DNA of 64,000 nucleotides from Chloroflexi bacterium TSY (GTDB lineage: Bacteria; Chloroflexota; Anaerolineae; Caldilineales; Caldilineaceae), in assembly GCA_019217005.1 (NCBI GenBank), contig JAHBNG010000065.1:1-64000 (forward strand), in the 5' to 3' direction. How positions within the stretch are numbered: the stretch's first letter is position 1; each line of letters begins with the position of its first letter. The notes under the pieces were generated by a model, which did not search any database, was not told the origin of the DNA, and was given only the letters and a program-made list of their open reading frames with translations. Both the position numbers and the translations under genes were made by a program. Below, in pieces: positions 25,706 to 35,442 of this stretch.

Positions 25706-26545
25706 ATGCCAGAAACAGTTGCAACGACCCAACAATGGGCTTTGATCCAACGGTGGATGGACTCGGTTCAACAGATTCCAGAGGTGGATGCGGCTTGGAT
25801 AGAAGGCAGTTTGGCAAGCGATCGGGGCAATCCTAGCTCTGACATCGACATGCGCTTTGCAATTGCCGATGAGGCGTATGAACGCTTGTGGGGGAACGAC
25901 CGCACGGCAGTGTTGGCTGGGCTGGGTGAGTATTACTTGCTAGAAACTCGCTTCATTCGTGCCTTGACCGATTCTGGGATTATCGTCGAATTGTGGTCCC
26001 ATCGCACCAGTCAAGTTGAAAACCTTGAACTGTTCGAGTGGGAACTCCTCTTTTCGCGTTTACCCAATGGTCGACCGCACTTTCGTCAATTGCCCCCCAA
26101 AAGCCCTGCCGAAACCTGGCCGGATTCCACCGAACTTACCCCAGCAGTTGTCTCGGATCTTGCGAATCTTGCCATCCTTTTTATGGCGCATGCGCCCGCC
26201 ACACTTTATAATAACGAGATACAATCTGCCCGGTCTGGATTGGATCGAGCCAGAAACGAAATGCTTCTCAAGATTCTCTATCGTCGATCTGGTCTCTGGT
26301 ACTCAAAGCGATACAAGCACTTCACGGAGATCTTTCCACAAGAATGGCTGGATGATTTTGCATCGACTTATATGAAGAGCGCTGACCCTTTCGATCCCAC
26401 CGCTATCGCACAAGCCTATATTCGCTTGCACGAAGTGATCGGCAAGCATTTGCAGGCTCTAAGCGATACAGCAGGCGGCGGTTTTGATGCCATCTGGTAT
26501 GAACGAGTATTTAAAAAGGTAGAGAGAGAATTCTTGGAGTTCTAA
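25706..26545 (+). CDS. Nucleotidyltransferase-fold protein (polymerase-beta-like)
   Basis: 279 residues. The signature of the minimal nucleotidyltransferase fold is near residue 34: AAWIEGSLASDRGNPSSDIDMRF, which gives GS then DxD for metal and NTP. A helical C-terminal part (about 140-270) resembles aminoglycoside or lincosamide nucleotidyltransferase-like proteins of unknown target. The family usually transfers AMP or NMP to a small molecule or protein; the acceptor here is unknown. AAGGAGG precedes ATG 25706. The ketopantoate-reductase-like gene follows after 14 bases, so they form an operon. Confidence 0.75.
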   Translation: MPETVATTQQWALIQRWMDSVQQIPEVDAAWIEGSLASDRGNPSSDIDMRFAIADEAYERLWGNDRTAVLAGLGEYYLLETRFIRALTDSGIIVELWSHRTSQVENLELFEWELLFSRLPNGRPHFRQLPPKSPAETWPDSTELTPAVVSDLANLAILFMAHAPATLYNNEIQSARSGLDRARNEMLLKILYRRSGLWYSKRYKHFTEIFPQEWLDDFASTYMKSADPFDPTAIAQAYIRLHEVIGKHLQALSDTAGGGFDAIWYERVFKKVEREFLEF

Positions 26546-26559
26546 ATAGGGAGTACACG

Positions 26560-27480
26560 ATGAAAATCGCAGTCATTGGGACCGGTGCAATGGGGTCGAT
26601 CTATGCCGGTCTGTTGGCGGATGCTGGCAACGAGATCTGGGCGATTGACATTTGGCAGGAACATTTGGAGGTGATTCGCGAAAATGGTCTGCGCGTCGAA
26701 GGAGCAAGCGGCGACCGTGTGGTGCGGCAGATCCAGACCTCGACCCGGGCAGCGGATGCTGGCCCCTGTGATCTGGTGATTGTTGCAACCAAGGCTTCCG
26801 GTGTTGGCACCGCGGCGCAGTCAATTCTGCCAATTTTACGCGATGATACACTTGTGCTGACAATTCAGAACGGGCTTGGCGCTGCCGAGCGAATTTGCGA
26901 GCATCTGACGCCGGACAACGTGTTGCTTGGTGTAGCTGGTGGATTTGGCGCGTCGATCGAGGGGCCGGGGCACGTGCATCACAACGGCATGGAATTGATT
27001 CGGATTGGTGAAATGACGGGTGGACGCACGGAGCGGGTTGAGCGAGTTGCACAGCTCTGGCGAAATGCCGGTTTCAATGTCAGAGCCTTTGCCGACATGA
27101 ACCAGCTTGTTTGGGAGAAGTTTATCTGCAATGTTACATTTAGTGGGCCGTGTACCGTCTTTCACCGCACTGTGCGCGAGATGATGCAGGATCCTCACTC
27201 GTGGAAGATCGCCTTGGGGTGTGGCCTGGAAGCATATGAAGTAGGCTGCGCCAAAGGGATCACCTTCTCGTTTGAGGATGCGGCCACGTACATTACAAAT
27301 TTTGGTCGCAAAATTCCCGATGCGCGGCCATCGATGTTGCAGGATCATTTGGCCAAGCGGCCATCTGAGATCGATGTGATCAATGGAATGGTCCCTGTTG
27401 TAGCCGCAGAAGTAGCCCTGACTGCAGCGTATAATGAGGTAGTGACCGCCATTGTCAAGTCGCGAGAAGCGGAATTCTAA
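26560..27480 (+). CDS. Ketopantoate reductase-like (ApbA/PanE family) NAD(P)-dependent oxidoreductase
   Basis: 306 residues. MKIAVIGTGAMGSIYAGLL is the N-terminal Rossmann loop, VIVATKASGV follows near 72, TIQNGLGAAERI near 103, and the catalytic Lys region LVWEKFICNVTFS near 185. The C-terminal helical domain ends with RPSMLQDHLAKRPSEIDVING, which is typical of the family and holds the conserved Ser and Glu. Family members reduce 2-dehydropantoate, but many paralogues act on other 2-keto acids. It sits among catabolic genes rather than pan genes, so I do not assign panE. AGGGAG precedes the start. Confidence 0.85.
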   Translation: MKIAVIGTGAMGSIYAGLLADAGNEIWAIDIWQEHLEVIRENGLRVEGASGDRVVRQIQTSTRAADAGPCDLVIVATKASGVGTAAQSILPILRDDTLVLTIQNGLGAAERICEHLTPDNVLLGVAGGFGASIEGPGHVHHNGMELIRIGEMTGGRTERVERVAQLWRNAGFNVRAFADMNQLVWEKFICNVTFSGPCTVFHRTVREMMQDPHSWKIALGCGLEAYEVGCAKGITFSFEDAATYITNFGRKIPDARPSMLQDHLAKRPSEIDVINGMVPVVAAEVALTAAYNEVVTAIVKSREAEF

Positions 27481-27545
27481 TCTGGTAATTAGATATTGAC
27501 CTACTCTTAAATGCACTTTCTTAACACAGCATCAAGGACCTTTCA

Positions 27546-30500
27546 ATGAACAATCCTGCCCCAACAGACGAGCCCACTCCAGCCACCACGTCCATACCTT
27601 CTCTGGATGAAGAACCAGCCAACGATGAACCTGAACAATCACCCGAACAAAAAGCGATTTCAAAAGCCGTAGCTGGTCTCAAACTACGCAGCATCGGACC
27701 GGCCCTCATGGGTGGACGGATTGCCGATATTGCTGTACACCCCACAAAGCGTAGCACTTGGTATGTGGCCGTCGGCTCTGGTGGCGTCTGGAAAACAACC
27801 AATGCGGGCACGACCTGGCAGCCGATCTTTGATGAACAATCTTCCTATTCGATTGGGTGCGTCACGCTTGATCCCAGCAACCCCGATATTGTCTGGGTGG
27901 GAACGGGAGAAAACGCGAGTGGGCGGCACGTGGGGTGGGGAGATGGGGTCTATCGTAGCCTAAATGGTGGGACGTCTTGGCAGCGCATGGGGTTAGAAAC
28001 GTCCGAACACATCGGCAACATTCTGGTTGATCCACGGGATGGAAATGTTGTCTATGTGGCCGCGGAAGGTCCACTCTGGTCTGCGGGTGGAGAGAGAGGG
28101 GTGTTCAAGACGAGTGATGGCGGTGAGAACTGGGTTGCCGTCCTTGACATCGATGATCATACAGGCGTCACCGACATTGCGTTCGATCCGTCAAATCCAG
28201 ATGTGATCTATGCCGCGGCTTATCAGCGTCGTCGACATATTTGGTCGCTGCTTGCTGGTGGGCCCGGTTCGGGAATCTACAAGTCGACCGATGGTGGCGC
28301 AAGCTGGCGCAAGATCACCGAAGGATTGCCAGAGGGCGATATGGGCAAAATCGGGCTAGCCGTTTCGCCGGCGAATCCGTCGCTTGTCTATGCCACGATT
28401 GAGGCGAACAAGGAGGAGAAGGGATTTTATCGCTCTCAAGATCGGGGCGAAAGTTGGGAACAACGCAATTCTTACATCTCTGGCGGAACCGGTCCCCATT
28501 ACTATCAAGTCATCGAAGCATCGCCACAAAATGCCGATTTGGTCTATCAGATGGATGTCTTTATTCAAGTGACCAGAGATGGTGGAACAACCTTTAACTA
28601 TTTGGAAACGGGTAAGGATAAACATAGCGATAATCATGCACTTTGGATCGATCCGGACAACGGTCAGCACCTTCTGTGCGGCACCGATGCTGGGCTGTAT
28701 GAAAGTTTTGATGAAGGCCAGACGTGGCGTCATTTCCCCAACTTGCCTGTCTCACAATTTTATCGGGTTGCGTTGGACAGCACAGTACCTTTCTACAACA
28801 TCCTAGGTGGCGCGCAAGATTTGGGGACGCTCTTTGGCCCATCTCGCACCATGCATGTGGAGGGTGTGCGCAACCAGGATTGGTATGTACCCCTGGGTGC
28901 CGATGGCTATCACGTTGCTTTCGATCCGACCGATCCGGAAACAATGTATCTAGAGTATCAGAATGGCAATCTCTTCCGTTATGATCGGCGTAGTGAAGAG
29001 ATGTTGGACATCCAGCCGCAACCTGCCCCTGGCGATCCACCTGAGCGTTGGAACTGGGATGCGCCGATCTTGGTTAGCCCTCACTCGCCTACTCGTCTCT
29101 ACTATGGCTCCCAGCGGTTGTGGCGTAGCGATGATCGAGGGAACTCCTGGAGACCCGTTAGTGGTGACCTGACCCAAAACCAGAATCGTTATGAGCTCGC
29201 ACTCATGGGACGGATCTGGAGCGTGGACGATCTCTATGACAATGGGGCCATGTCCAAATATGGCACCATCTCCAACCTATCTGAATCACCTTTACAAGAG
29301 GAGCTGCTCTATGTCTGCACCGATGATGGATTGATTCAGGTGAGCGAAGATGGCGGTCAAACCTGGAGAGAGGCGGCAAGGCTGCCAGACGTTCCAACGC
29401 ATTCCTTTATTCAGGATGTGGAGGCGTCCCAACATGATGTTAAGATCGTCTTTGCTGTGGCCGACGCGCACAAGATTGGTGACTTTGCCCCCTACGTTTT
29501 TGAAAGCAACGATCAGGGACGCAGTTGGCAATCGATCGTGGGAGACCTTCCGGCTGGTACCATTGTCTGGGCGGTGGAGCAGGATCATGTGAATCCCGAT
29601 TTGCTCTTTTTGGCGACTGAATTTGGGCTTTACTTTACGCCCAACCGAGGCACAAATTGGTTCAAGCTGAGCGGAGATGTGCCGACTATTGCCTTTCGGG
29701 ATATCGAGCTTCAACGCCGGGAGAATGACTTGGTCGGTGCTTCGTTTGGGCGCGGATTCTATGTTTTAGATGACTATTCTCCGCTGCGTCATATAGCCAC
29801 TGACGAACTCCATAAAGAAGGACATCTCTTTCCCGTGCGGGATGCCTGGTGGTATGTGCCGTATCTGCCCATGCAGGCGCGGGGTCAACCTACATTGGGG
29901 AGTACGTCGTATAAAGCACCCAATCCACCATTCGGCGCGACCTTCACCTACTATCTTCGTGAGACTGCCATGACTGAAAAGGAAGCGCGCAACGAGGCTG
30001 AGAATGAGTTGCGCGAACAGAGCGAAGATGTCCCATTCCCTGGTTGGGAACGGCTACGACGGGAAGCAGGTGAGCGCCAGCCGCAGGTGCTGATTCTTGT
30101 GCGCAAGGCCGACGGGCAACCCGTTCGGTGGATTGAAGGACCTGCAAAAGAGGGCCTTCATCGAATCAGTTGGGACTTGCGTTTGCCTGCACCAAATCCA
30201 GTTGATCTGAAAAAGCCAGGGTTCCGATTCCCGTGGGCAATACCACCTCGAGGGCCGCTTGCTGCACCGGGGCAATACAGTGCACAACTCTATCTCGTGA
30301 GCCGCGATGGTCTCCGCTCGTTTGGCGCTCCGGAAAGGTTCGAGGTGAAGGCTATTCCGACACTATCATCAGAGATCGATCTCGATGAAGTGACGATGTT
30401 CCAATATGAAACAGGCGAATTGTTACGCAGGGTTGCGGGAGCAAATGAAGAAATTGAGCGGGTGCAGGATCGTTTGCGTCACATGGACGCAGCCCTGCTT

Positions 30501-30839
30501 GAAACGCCGCGTGTCGATCCGGCGCTCTTTGCGCGCGTTGATGCGCTTCGCTCCACGTTCGAAGAGCTCGCGACGCGACTCTCGCGAGACAAAGTTCGCC
30601 AACGACTGAATGAGCCGAGCATTCCGACGATTCGCGAGCGAGCTGGTCGGGTTGCACGGGGACATTGGCTGACGCGGCAGAGTCCCACCGAAACGCAACG
30701 ACGCAATTTTGAGATTGCATCCCAAGACTTTGCGGTCTTTGTGCGAGAACTGGCATCCCTGATCGAGAACGATCTGGCACAGTTGGAAGCTGAACTCGAA
30801 GCGGCAGGCGCACCTTGGACGCCGGGGCGGCGGTTATAA
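27546..30839 (+). CDS. Large BNR/Asp-box beta-propeller protein (VPS10/sortilin-like)
   Basis: 1,097 residues without signal peptide or membrane helix. About residues 40-740 are repeated blades with Asp-box motifs of S/T-x-D-x-G-x-T/S-W type (KTTNAGTTWQP, RSLNGGTSWQR, KTSDGGENWVA, KSTDGGASWRK, RSQDRGESWEQ, QVSEDGGQTWRE). The propeller is preceded by RSIGPALMGGRIADIAVHP, common in secreted BNR proteins annotated as glycosyl hydrolases. A later domain (about 850-930: GPAKEGLHRISWDLRLPAP, APGQYSAQLYL) resembles an Ig-like FlgD fold, followed by helices. Enzyme activity is not proven by these motifs. It precedes a second propeller gene and a sugar isomerase. Confidence 0.8.
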   Translation: MNNPAPTDEPTPATTSIPSLDEEPANDEPEQSPEQKAISKAVAGLKLRSIGPALMGGRIADIAVHPTKRSTWYVAVGSGGVWKTTNAGTTWQPIFDEQSSYSIGCVTLDPSNPDIVWVGTGENASGRHVGWGDGVYRSLNGGTSWQRMGLETSEHIGNILVDPRDGNVVYVAAEGPLWSAGGERGVFKTSDGGENWVAVLDIDDHTGVTDIAFDPSNPDVIYAAAYQRRRHIWSLLAGGPGSGIYKSTDGGASWRKITEGLPEGDMGKIGLAVSPANPSLVYATIEANKEEKGFYRSQDRGESWEQRNSYISGGTGPHYYQVIEASPQNADLVYQMDVFIQVTRDGGTTFNYLETGKDKHSDNHALWIDPDNGQHLLCGTDAGLYESFDEGQTWRHFPNLPVSQFYRVALDSTVPFYNILGGAQDLGTLFGPSRTMHVEGVRNQDWYVPLGADGYHVAFDPTDPETMYLEYQNGNLFRYDRRSEEMLDIQPQPAPGDPPERWNWDAPILVSPHSPTRLYYGSQRLWRSDDRGNSWRPVSGDLTQNQNRYELALMGRIWSVDDLYDNGAMSKYGTISNLSESPLQEELLYVCTDDGLIQVSEDGGQTWREAARLPDVPTHSFIQDVEASQHDVKIVFAVADAHKIGDFAPYVFESNDQGRSWQSIVGDLPAGTIVWAVEQDHVNPDLLFLATEFGLYFTPNRGTNWFKLSGDVPTIAFRDIELQRRENDLVGASFGRGFYVLDDYSPLRHIATDELHKEGHLFPVRDAWWYVPYLPMQARGQPTLGSTSYKAPNPPFGATFTYYLRETAMTEKEARNEAENELREQSEDVPFPGWERLRREAGERQPQVLILVRKADGQPVRWIEGPAKEGLHRISWDLRLPAPNPVDLKKPGFRFPWAIPPRGPLAAPGQYSAQLYLVSRDGLRSFGAPERFEVKAIPTLSSEIDLDEVTMFQYETGELLRRVAGANEEIERVQDRLRHMDAALLETPRVDPALFARVDALRSTFEELATRLSRDKVRQRLNEPSIPTIRERAGRVARGHWLTRQSPTETQRRNFEIASQDFAVFVRELASLIENDLAQLEAELEAAGAPWTPGRRL

Positions 30840-30928
30840 AATTAATACAAGCTGAATTTGTTCAATTGCTTGATAAGCGAGCCGCACAACCCATTCTGCT
30901 CGACGAAAACAGGAAAGGACAAGCAACT

Positions 30929-32101
30929 ATGACTGAGCAATACCGTAGTGGCAAAGAAGCCATTCTGCTTCAAGACAAAGTCACAGGGTGCGAATTCCTG
31001 CAACTGACCAACTCCAGAACCGAACGTTCCGTCCACAGCTATTACGACATCCCGCCTTGGTCACCCAAGACCGGACAGATCGCTTTTAGCAGTATGATGC
31101 CCGATAGCGATGAAGCAGATATTTATGTGATGGATCGAGATGGAGCCAATATCGCCTACTTGGCGCATTCCAAGGCAGCAAGTCCAAATGATGGAGCGAT
31201 GGCTCAATGGTCTTTTGATGGGAGGCGCATTTACTTCAAGGATCGGGAAGGCGATCAACGACTCATAGCCTGGGTCGATGTGGCGACAGGTCGCAAGGAA
31301 ACATATCCAGGCGATCTGCGCATGATGTCCCCGACCCGCAACATGAACGCCTACCACACGCTCTGTCGTGATTATGCGGACCAAGAGATCATCCGTCTGC
31401 GCGAGGAGCATGGCATCTTTGTGCAAGATCTGGATAGAGGCGAGAGTCAGATGTTAGCGTCCGCGGCGGAGTGTTGGGACATGCATCCACGACGAGATGA
31501 GATTACCGACTGGCACCTCTATGTCAAGCATAGCAAATGGTCGCCAGATGGCACGCGCCTCATGTTTGTCTTTACCAACGAGATTCATTACGCCAACAAA
31601 TATTTGGAACTCCCGCGGGTTAAAGATGTCTATGTGGTAAACTCGGACGGGACAGGGCTGAAGCGAGTGGGAGAGTTTGGCGATCACCCCCTATGGCACC
31701 CAAATGGAGAGGACATTTTGACCAACAGTCCATTTGAGGGTCGTCCACAAAATGGCTTGGTCCTGACTAATGTTGAGACGGGTGTTCAACGTCTTGCGAC
31801 GGCGAGTATTGGCGGCTTTGGACACCCTTCTTATGCCCCAGACGGTCGCCGAATCGCGGTCGACTATGTCCTGGCACGTGAGGGCTATGGCTCTATCAAT
31901 GTCGCACATATCCATGATAGTTCACCAGAGAAGGATTGGGTGGAGCACTTGTTGGATGTGCGAGTGTTGGATCACTCTCATGTCGGAACACATCTCCATC
32001 CTGTTTGGTCGCGGGATGGGAAGCAAATTATGATCGCCAGCGATGCGTCAGGTCTTGCACAGCTCTGTGTTGTATCAAGTCAAAGGAAATCAAACCCATG
32101 A
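30929..32101 (+). CDS. TolB-like/PD40 beta-propeller protein, oligogalacturonate-lyase-like
   Basis: 390 residues from ATG 30929, which has AGGAAAGGAC before it; a frame from 30815 exists but has no ribosome site and overlaps the upstream gene. PD40-type repeats are visible: PPWSPKTGQIAFSSMM, AQWSFDGRRIYFKDR, SKWSPDGTRLMFVF, GHPSYAPDGRRIAVDY and HPVWSRDGKQIMIAS, as in TolB propellers and in oligogalacturonate lyases. HIHDSSPEKDW and SHVGTHLHPVW supply histidines that could bind metal, as in those lyases. No signal peptide. The stop overlaps the next start (ATGA), so the two are translationally coupled. Confidence 0.75.
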   Translation: MTEQYRSGKEAILLQDKVTGCEFLQLTNSRTERSVHSYYDIPPWSPKTGQIAFSSMMPDSDEADIYVMDRDGANIAYLAHSKAASPNDGAMAQWSFDGRRIYFKDREGDQRLIAWVDVATGRKETYPGDLRMMSPTRNMNAYHTLCRDYADQEIIRLREEHGIFVQDLDRGESQMLASAAECWDMHPRRDEITDWHLYVKHSKWSPDGTRLMFVFTNEIHYANKYLELPRVKDVYVVNSDGTGLKRVGEFGDHPLWHPNGEDILTNSPFEGRPQNGLVLTNVETGVQRLATASIGGFGHPSYAPDGRRIAVDYVLAREGYGSINVAHIHDSSPEKDWVEHLLDVRVLDHSHVGTHLHPVWSRDGKQIMIASDASGLAQLCVVSSQRKSNP

Positions 32102-32976
32102 AAATCGGCGTTAGTTCATACAGCTTTATTCGTCTTGTTGCTTCGGGAGAGATGGAGCAGATCGCCGTCATTGCCAAAGCCAAGGAGATCGGCTTTGACG
32201 TGATCGAATTTTCCCAGATCGTTGTGCCAGAAGGGAAAACCCTCCCAGGCTATGCCAAAGAACTGCGGGAAGAGGCAGAGCGAGTCGGCATGGAGATCGT
32301 CAACTATACCATCGGCGCGGATTTCCTCCGAGGTTCTAACGGCAATTTACAGACCGAGATCGAGCGGGTGAAAGGGGAAGTCGATATCGCTGAAATCTTG
32401 GGGGCGCCAGGGATGAGACACGATGCTTCAAGCGGTTGGCCCACGGATCACCTTGGCCCCAAAAGCTTTGAAGCGGCACTCCCAAGATTAGCAGAGGGGT
32501 GTCGAAGCGTGACAGAATATGCGGCAACCAAAGGCATCAAGACGATGGTCGAAAACCACGGTTTCTTCTGTCAGGATAGCGTGCGTGTGGAGCGGTTGGT
32601 CACGGCAGTCAACCATCCCAATTTTGGCGTGCTGATCGATATGGGCAACTTTCTCTGTGCGGATGATAAACCAACGATGGCCGTGGGGCGATTGATGCCC
32701 TACGCTTTTCACTGTCACGCCAAAGATTTCCATGTGAAAGCAGGAACGGACTTCCCGCCTGGCCAGGGATGGTTTCAGTCGAGGGCCGGGAATTATCTAC
32801 GGGGCGCGATTATTGGACATGGCAACGTACCAGTTCTTCAATGCCTCAAGATTATGCAGGGAGATGGATATCAGGGTATTCTTTCCCTCGAATACGAAGG
32901 CATTGAAGATGTGATCATGGGGATTCAGCTTGGGCATGACAATCTGCGGCGGTTGGTGAGTCAGCTAGAAGATTAG
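32098..32976 (+). CDS. Sugar phosphate isomerase/epimerase-like TIM-barrel protein
   Basis: 292 residues from ATG 32098, overlapping the previous stop by ATGA. AP-endonuclease-2-type barrel (xylose isomerase-like): MKIGVSSYSF opening strand, GFDVIEFSQI, metal-site residues in KTMVENHGFF (Glu), GVLIDMGNFL (Asp), FHCHAKDFH (His) and ILSLEYEG (Glu). Such enzymes isomerise or epimerise sugars or inosose, with a divalent metal. Coupled to a propeller protein and near an ABC sugar-binding gene, so a role in carbohydrate breakdown is likely; the substrate is not identifiable. Confidence 0.85.
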   Translation: MKIGVSSYSFIRLVASGEMEQIAVIAKAKEIGFDVIEFSQIVVPEGKTLPGYAKELREEAERVGMEIVNYTIGADFLRGSNGNLQTEIERVKGEVDIAEILGAPGMRHDASSGWPTDHLGPKSFEAALPRLAEGCRSVTEYAATKGIKTMVENHGFFCQDSVRVERLVTAVNHPNFGVLIDMGNFLCADDKPTMAVGRLMPYAFHCHAKDFHVKAGTDFPPGQGWFQSRAGNYLRGAIIGHGNVPVLQCLKIMQGDGYQGILSLEYEGIEDVIMGIQLGHDNLRRLVSQLED

Positions 32977-32977
32977 A

Positions 32978-33772
32978 TCAACCTTCAACCACCCCAAATG
33001 TCATTGCTCCCAGTTCGCCGAAGTCGGCAACAAAGCTATCCCCAACATTGACCTCAATTGCTCTGGTAAAGGAGCCCGATAGAATCGCCTCGCCTGCACG
33101 CAGTGTCACACCAAATTCGTGAAGCTTGCGGGCCAGCCAGGCAATTGCGTTGATCGGGTTCCCCATCACGGCAGAGGCCATACCGGAGACTTCAACTTCG
33201 CCATTCTTGCTTAAGCTGCCGCCAATTTTGCGAATGTCAATATCGGTTAGCCGTATCGGGTTTCCAGCTAGTATAACCAGACCACAGCCCGCGGCATCGG
33301 CAATACTATCGACCAGACTGTTGCTACCGCGCTTGCTGTAGCGGTTGTCAACAATTTCGATGGAGGGGAGAATGAAATCCGTGGCGCGGATGACGTCAAC
33401 CGTATTGACGCTGGGGCCCGTGAGGTCGGTGTGGAGTACAAAGGTCAGTTCGATTTCGACTTTCGGCCGGTTTAAGCGACTGACGGGAATGAGACTGCCT
33501 TCGTCGACGAACCAATTGTCGAAGATGTTCCCATAATCCGGCTCAGTGGCACCAATCATCTCCCGCATTGCCTTGGACGTAAAGCCAATCTTCTGCCCCT
33601 TCACCTCACGGCCATTTGTGATCTTTTCTTCCGTCACAAGCTGTGAAATCCGGTAGGCATCGGCGATGTCTGCGTTGGGATAGATGAGCGAAATTGGTTC
33701 GGTTGGAACGCCTTCAATTTCCGCACGAATCAGCGCATCTGCCGCGGCCTGGTATTCTTGATCAGTCAACAT
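32978..33772 (-). CDS. 2-keto-4-pentenoate hydratase/2-oxohepta-3-ene-dioate hydratase family (FAH superfamily)
   Basis: 264 residues from ATG 33772, with AGGGGAA upstream; in-frame codons before it are not favoured. Motifs of the MhpD/HpaH group: VKGQKIGFTSKAMREMIGA near residue 56, the metal-site VEIELTFVL near 105 (Glu-x-Glu), and GNPINAIAWLARKLHEFG near 205 with GEAILSGSF. These enzymes hydrate 2-keto-enoic acids from meta-cleavage pathways, using Mg or Mn in the cytosol. Convergent with the isomerase gene (1 base between them). No other meta-cleavage genes are present in the window, so the substrate is open. Confidence 0.85.
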   Translation of the reverse strand: MLTDQEYQAAADALIRAEIEGVPTEPISLIYPNADIADAYRISQLVTEEKITNGREVKGQKIGFTSKAMREMIGATEPDYGNIFDNWFVDEGSLIPVSRLNRPKVEIELTFVLHTDLTGPSVNTVDVIRATDFILPSIEIVDNRYSKRGSNSLVDSIADAAGCGLVILAGNPIRLTDIDIRKIGGSLSKNGEVEVSGMASAVMGNPINAIAWLARKLHEFGVTLRAGEAILSGSFTRAIEVNVGDSFVADFGELGAMTFGVVEG

Positions 33773-33848
33773 ATATGGTTCCCCTATGAAGCTCCTGAAC
33801 GCTGTTCCAATTGCGCTCATCATGAATTCACAATTTGCAATTCGTTCG

Positions 33849-35411
33849 TTACTTACCAATAACAATCGGATAGATCTGAACCTGTTTGCCGTCCAGCACA
33901 GTATCAATGGGTCTATTGTCTGGTGCCCCGACTTCTGCCGAGATGTCTTGCTCGCTAAATAGGACGATATATCCCTTGTTAAGATTTGCCGCTGTCACAT
34001 AGTTGACCAGTTGTTGCTGTCCATCTATGAATCGCTTTTTGCCGTACCAAATCTTGGTTTCGATAATAAATCTTGTGCCTCGAAAGAAGACGACTAAATC
34101 CATCTCGCCAGCTGAGTTAATGGTCTCCAACGCAACATTGCCACCGATACTGTCCAAAGCGGCAGTGAGATAGCTTAACAAAAGATACTGACCACCAATT
34201 TCAAGGGGGCGATTCGTTTTGTTGCTGCGTAGCAACGGAACCCCATGCTCCTCCATCATGGTCTTGAAGCCATTCAACAAGCCATCCATATCCAGCACAC
34301 CCTCGATTAGATAACGATGCCGAATGTTACCATTGACTGGAACATCACCGTTCGACGGCGTAAAAGTCAGAATGAGCATCTTGCGATAAATCGGATTGGC
34401 GACACGAGCTATCCAGAAATTTTCCTCTTGTTCCCGCCGCAAAATGCCATACATGAGCAATTCTTGCGTTATAGAGTCACGAAAATTGGTACGACGTTCA
34501 TCATAAAAGAGAATGGGCAGGAGCGTGGTCTTGTGCGGTGTCGCTTTTGAGACAATGGATGCAAAGTGGGTATTGTTTTCTACCAGCAGATTGATTAATG
34601 CCTTCTCAACATGAGCAGCCAGAATGGATTCGGCACGATTGGTGACAATCTCCTGAGTTAGGATTTGCGCTAATCGATTGACCAAAAATGGTTGTCCCTC
34701 TGACTCTCGGTAGATGAATTTGACTGCATCTTCAGCAAAAACTTGACCCGTTTCCGTTGTGTGTTGAGCCAGAAGAACCGTTGTCTCCTCTAAAGTAAAA
34801 TAAGGCACTTCGTACTGATCCGCGATGTTGAATGGGGATTGGGTTCCACCAAGTAAAGCAGGGATATTACGTACGCCAACCAGGATAATACTCTGCAGAG
34901 CGTGCCGTGATATATCATGGCGATTGAGGTACATGTGGCGGAAAGCACCCAGTAGCGGTTCTGCCAGCTCTGAGCCAATGGCATCAAATTCATCTATGAT
35001 CAACAATCCCCGACGGTTCATGACAGAACCGAGATGGCTCAACCAATTCACGAAATCTCTTTGGTGCCGCAATCCCTCTGGGGTGGGTAAATTTTGTGTC
35101 GGCATCATCGCTTTTAACGAAGGCAAGTTATCTGTGGTAATCATTGCGCCGAGTTGCTCGTAAAATTCTGCCCGATCAAAACAGCGCAGGCTCTCAAAAC
35201 TGAGCAGAACGCCAAAATGATCGCCTTCTGTTTCAAGCTCAGCAATTACTTCGCGAAAAAGGGTTGTCTTCCCTGTTTGTCGCGCCGCGTTGAGTGTGAA
35301 GTAGCGACCTTTTTCGATTTTGTCACGAATAGCCGATTTTACCGAAACCCGATCAACGTGATAATGAATATCGGGATAGACAGGTCCAAATATATTGAAC
35401 TCGCGGCTCAT
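33849..35411 (-). CDS. AAA ATPase fused to a PD-(D/E)XK-like domain
   Basis: 520 residues. N-terminal ATPase: Walker A in LNAARQTGKTTLFRE near residue 40, Walker B in RGLLIIDEFDAIG near 133, and a sensor-like SIILVGVRN near 180. A winged-helix-like middle follows, then a C-terminal restriction-nuclease-like segment at about 445-480: AGEMDLVVFFRGTRFIIETK, giving D-(n)-ExK. Such fusions occur as lone genes in bacteria and archaea, often of unknown purpose and often near mobile DNA. Cytosolic. AGGAG precedes the start. A miniature-element cluster lies just upstream. A defence role is possible but unsupported. Confidence 0.8.
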   Translation of the reverse strand: MSREFNIFGPVYPDIHYHVDRVSVKSAIRDKIEKGRYFTLNAARQTGKTTLFREVIAELETEGDHFGVLLSFESLRCFDRAEFYEQLGAMITTDNLPSLKAMMPTQNLPTPEGLRHQRDFVNWLSHLGSVMNRRGLLIIDEFDAIGSELAEPLLGAFRHMYLNRHDISRHALQSIILVGVRNIPALLGGTQSPFNIADQYEVPYFTLEETTVLLAQHTTETGQVFAEDAVKFIYRESEGQPFLVNRLAQILTQEIVTNRAESILAAHVEKALINLLVENNTHFASIVSKATPHKTTLLPILFYDERRTNFRDSITQELLMYGILRREQEENFWIARVANPIYRKMLILTFTPSNGDVPVNGNIRHRYLIEGVLDMDGLLNGFKTMMEEHGVPLLRSNKTNRPLEIGGQYLLLSYLTAALDSIGGNVALETINSAGEMDLVVFFRGTRFIIETKIWYGKKRFIDGQQQLVNYVTAANLNKGYIVLFSEQDISAEVGAPDNRPIDTVLDGKQVQIYPIVIGK

Positions 35412-35442
35412 AGATCTCCTCTAGTTATACTCAAATCAACTT

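Noticed and set aside
25706..26545. Nucleotidyltransferase gene as the toxin of a toxin-antitoxin pair
   Set aside because: Its neighbour is a full-length oxidoreductase, not an antitoxin, and the protein resembles larger small-molecule nucleotidyltransferases rather than MNT/HEPN pairs.
31936..32097. Earlier start for the sugar isomerase gene
   Set aside because: It would overlap the upstream propeller gene by 54 codons in another frame; the ATG at 32098 has the coupled ATGA arrangement and the family's normal N-terminus.
33849..35411. AAA ATPase/PD-(D/E)XK protein as a defence system
   Set aside because: It stands alone with no partner gene, and this ATPase/nuclease fusion is common outside defence loci. 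Sequence alone does not support the claim.
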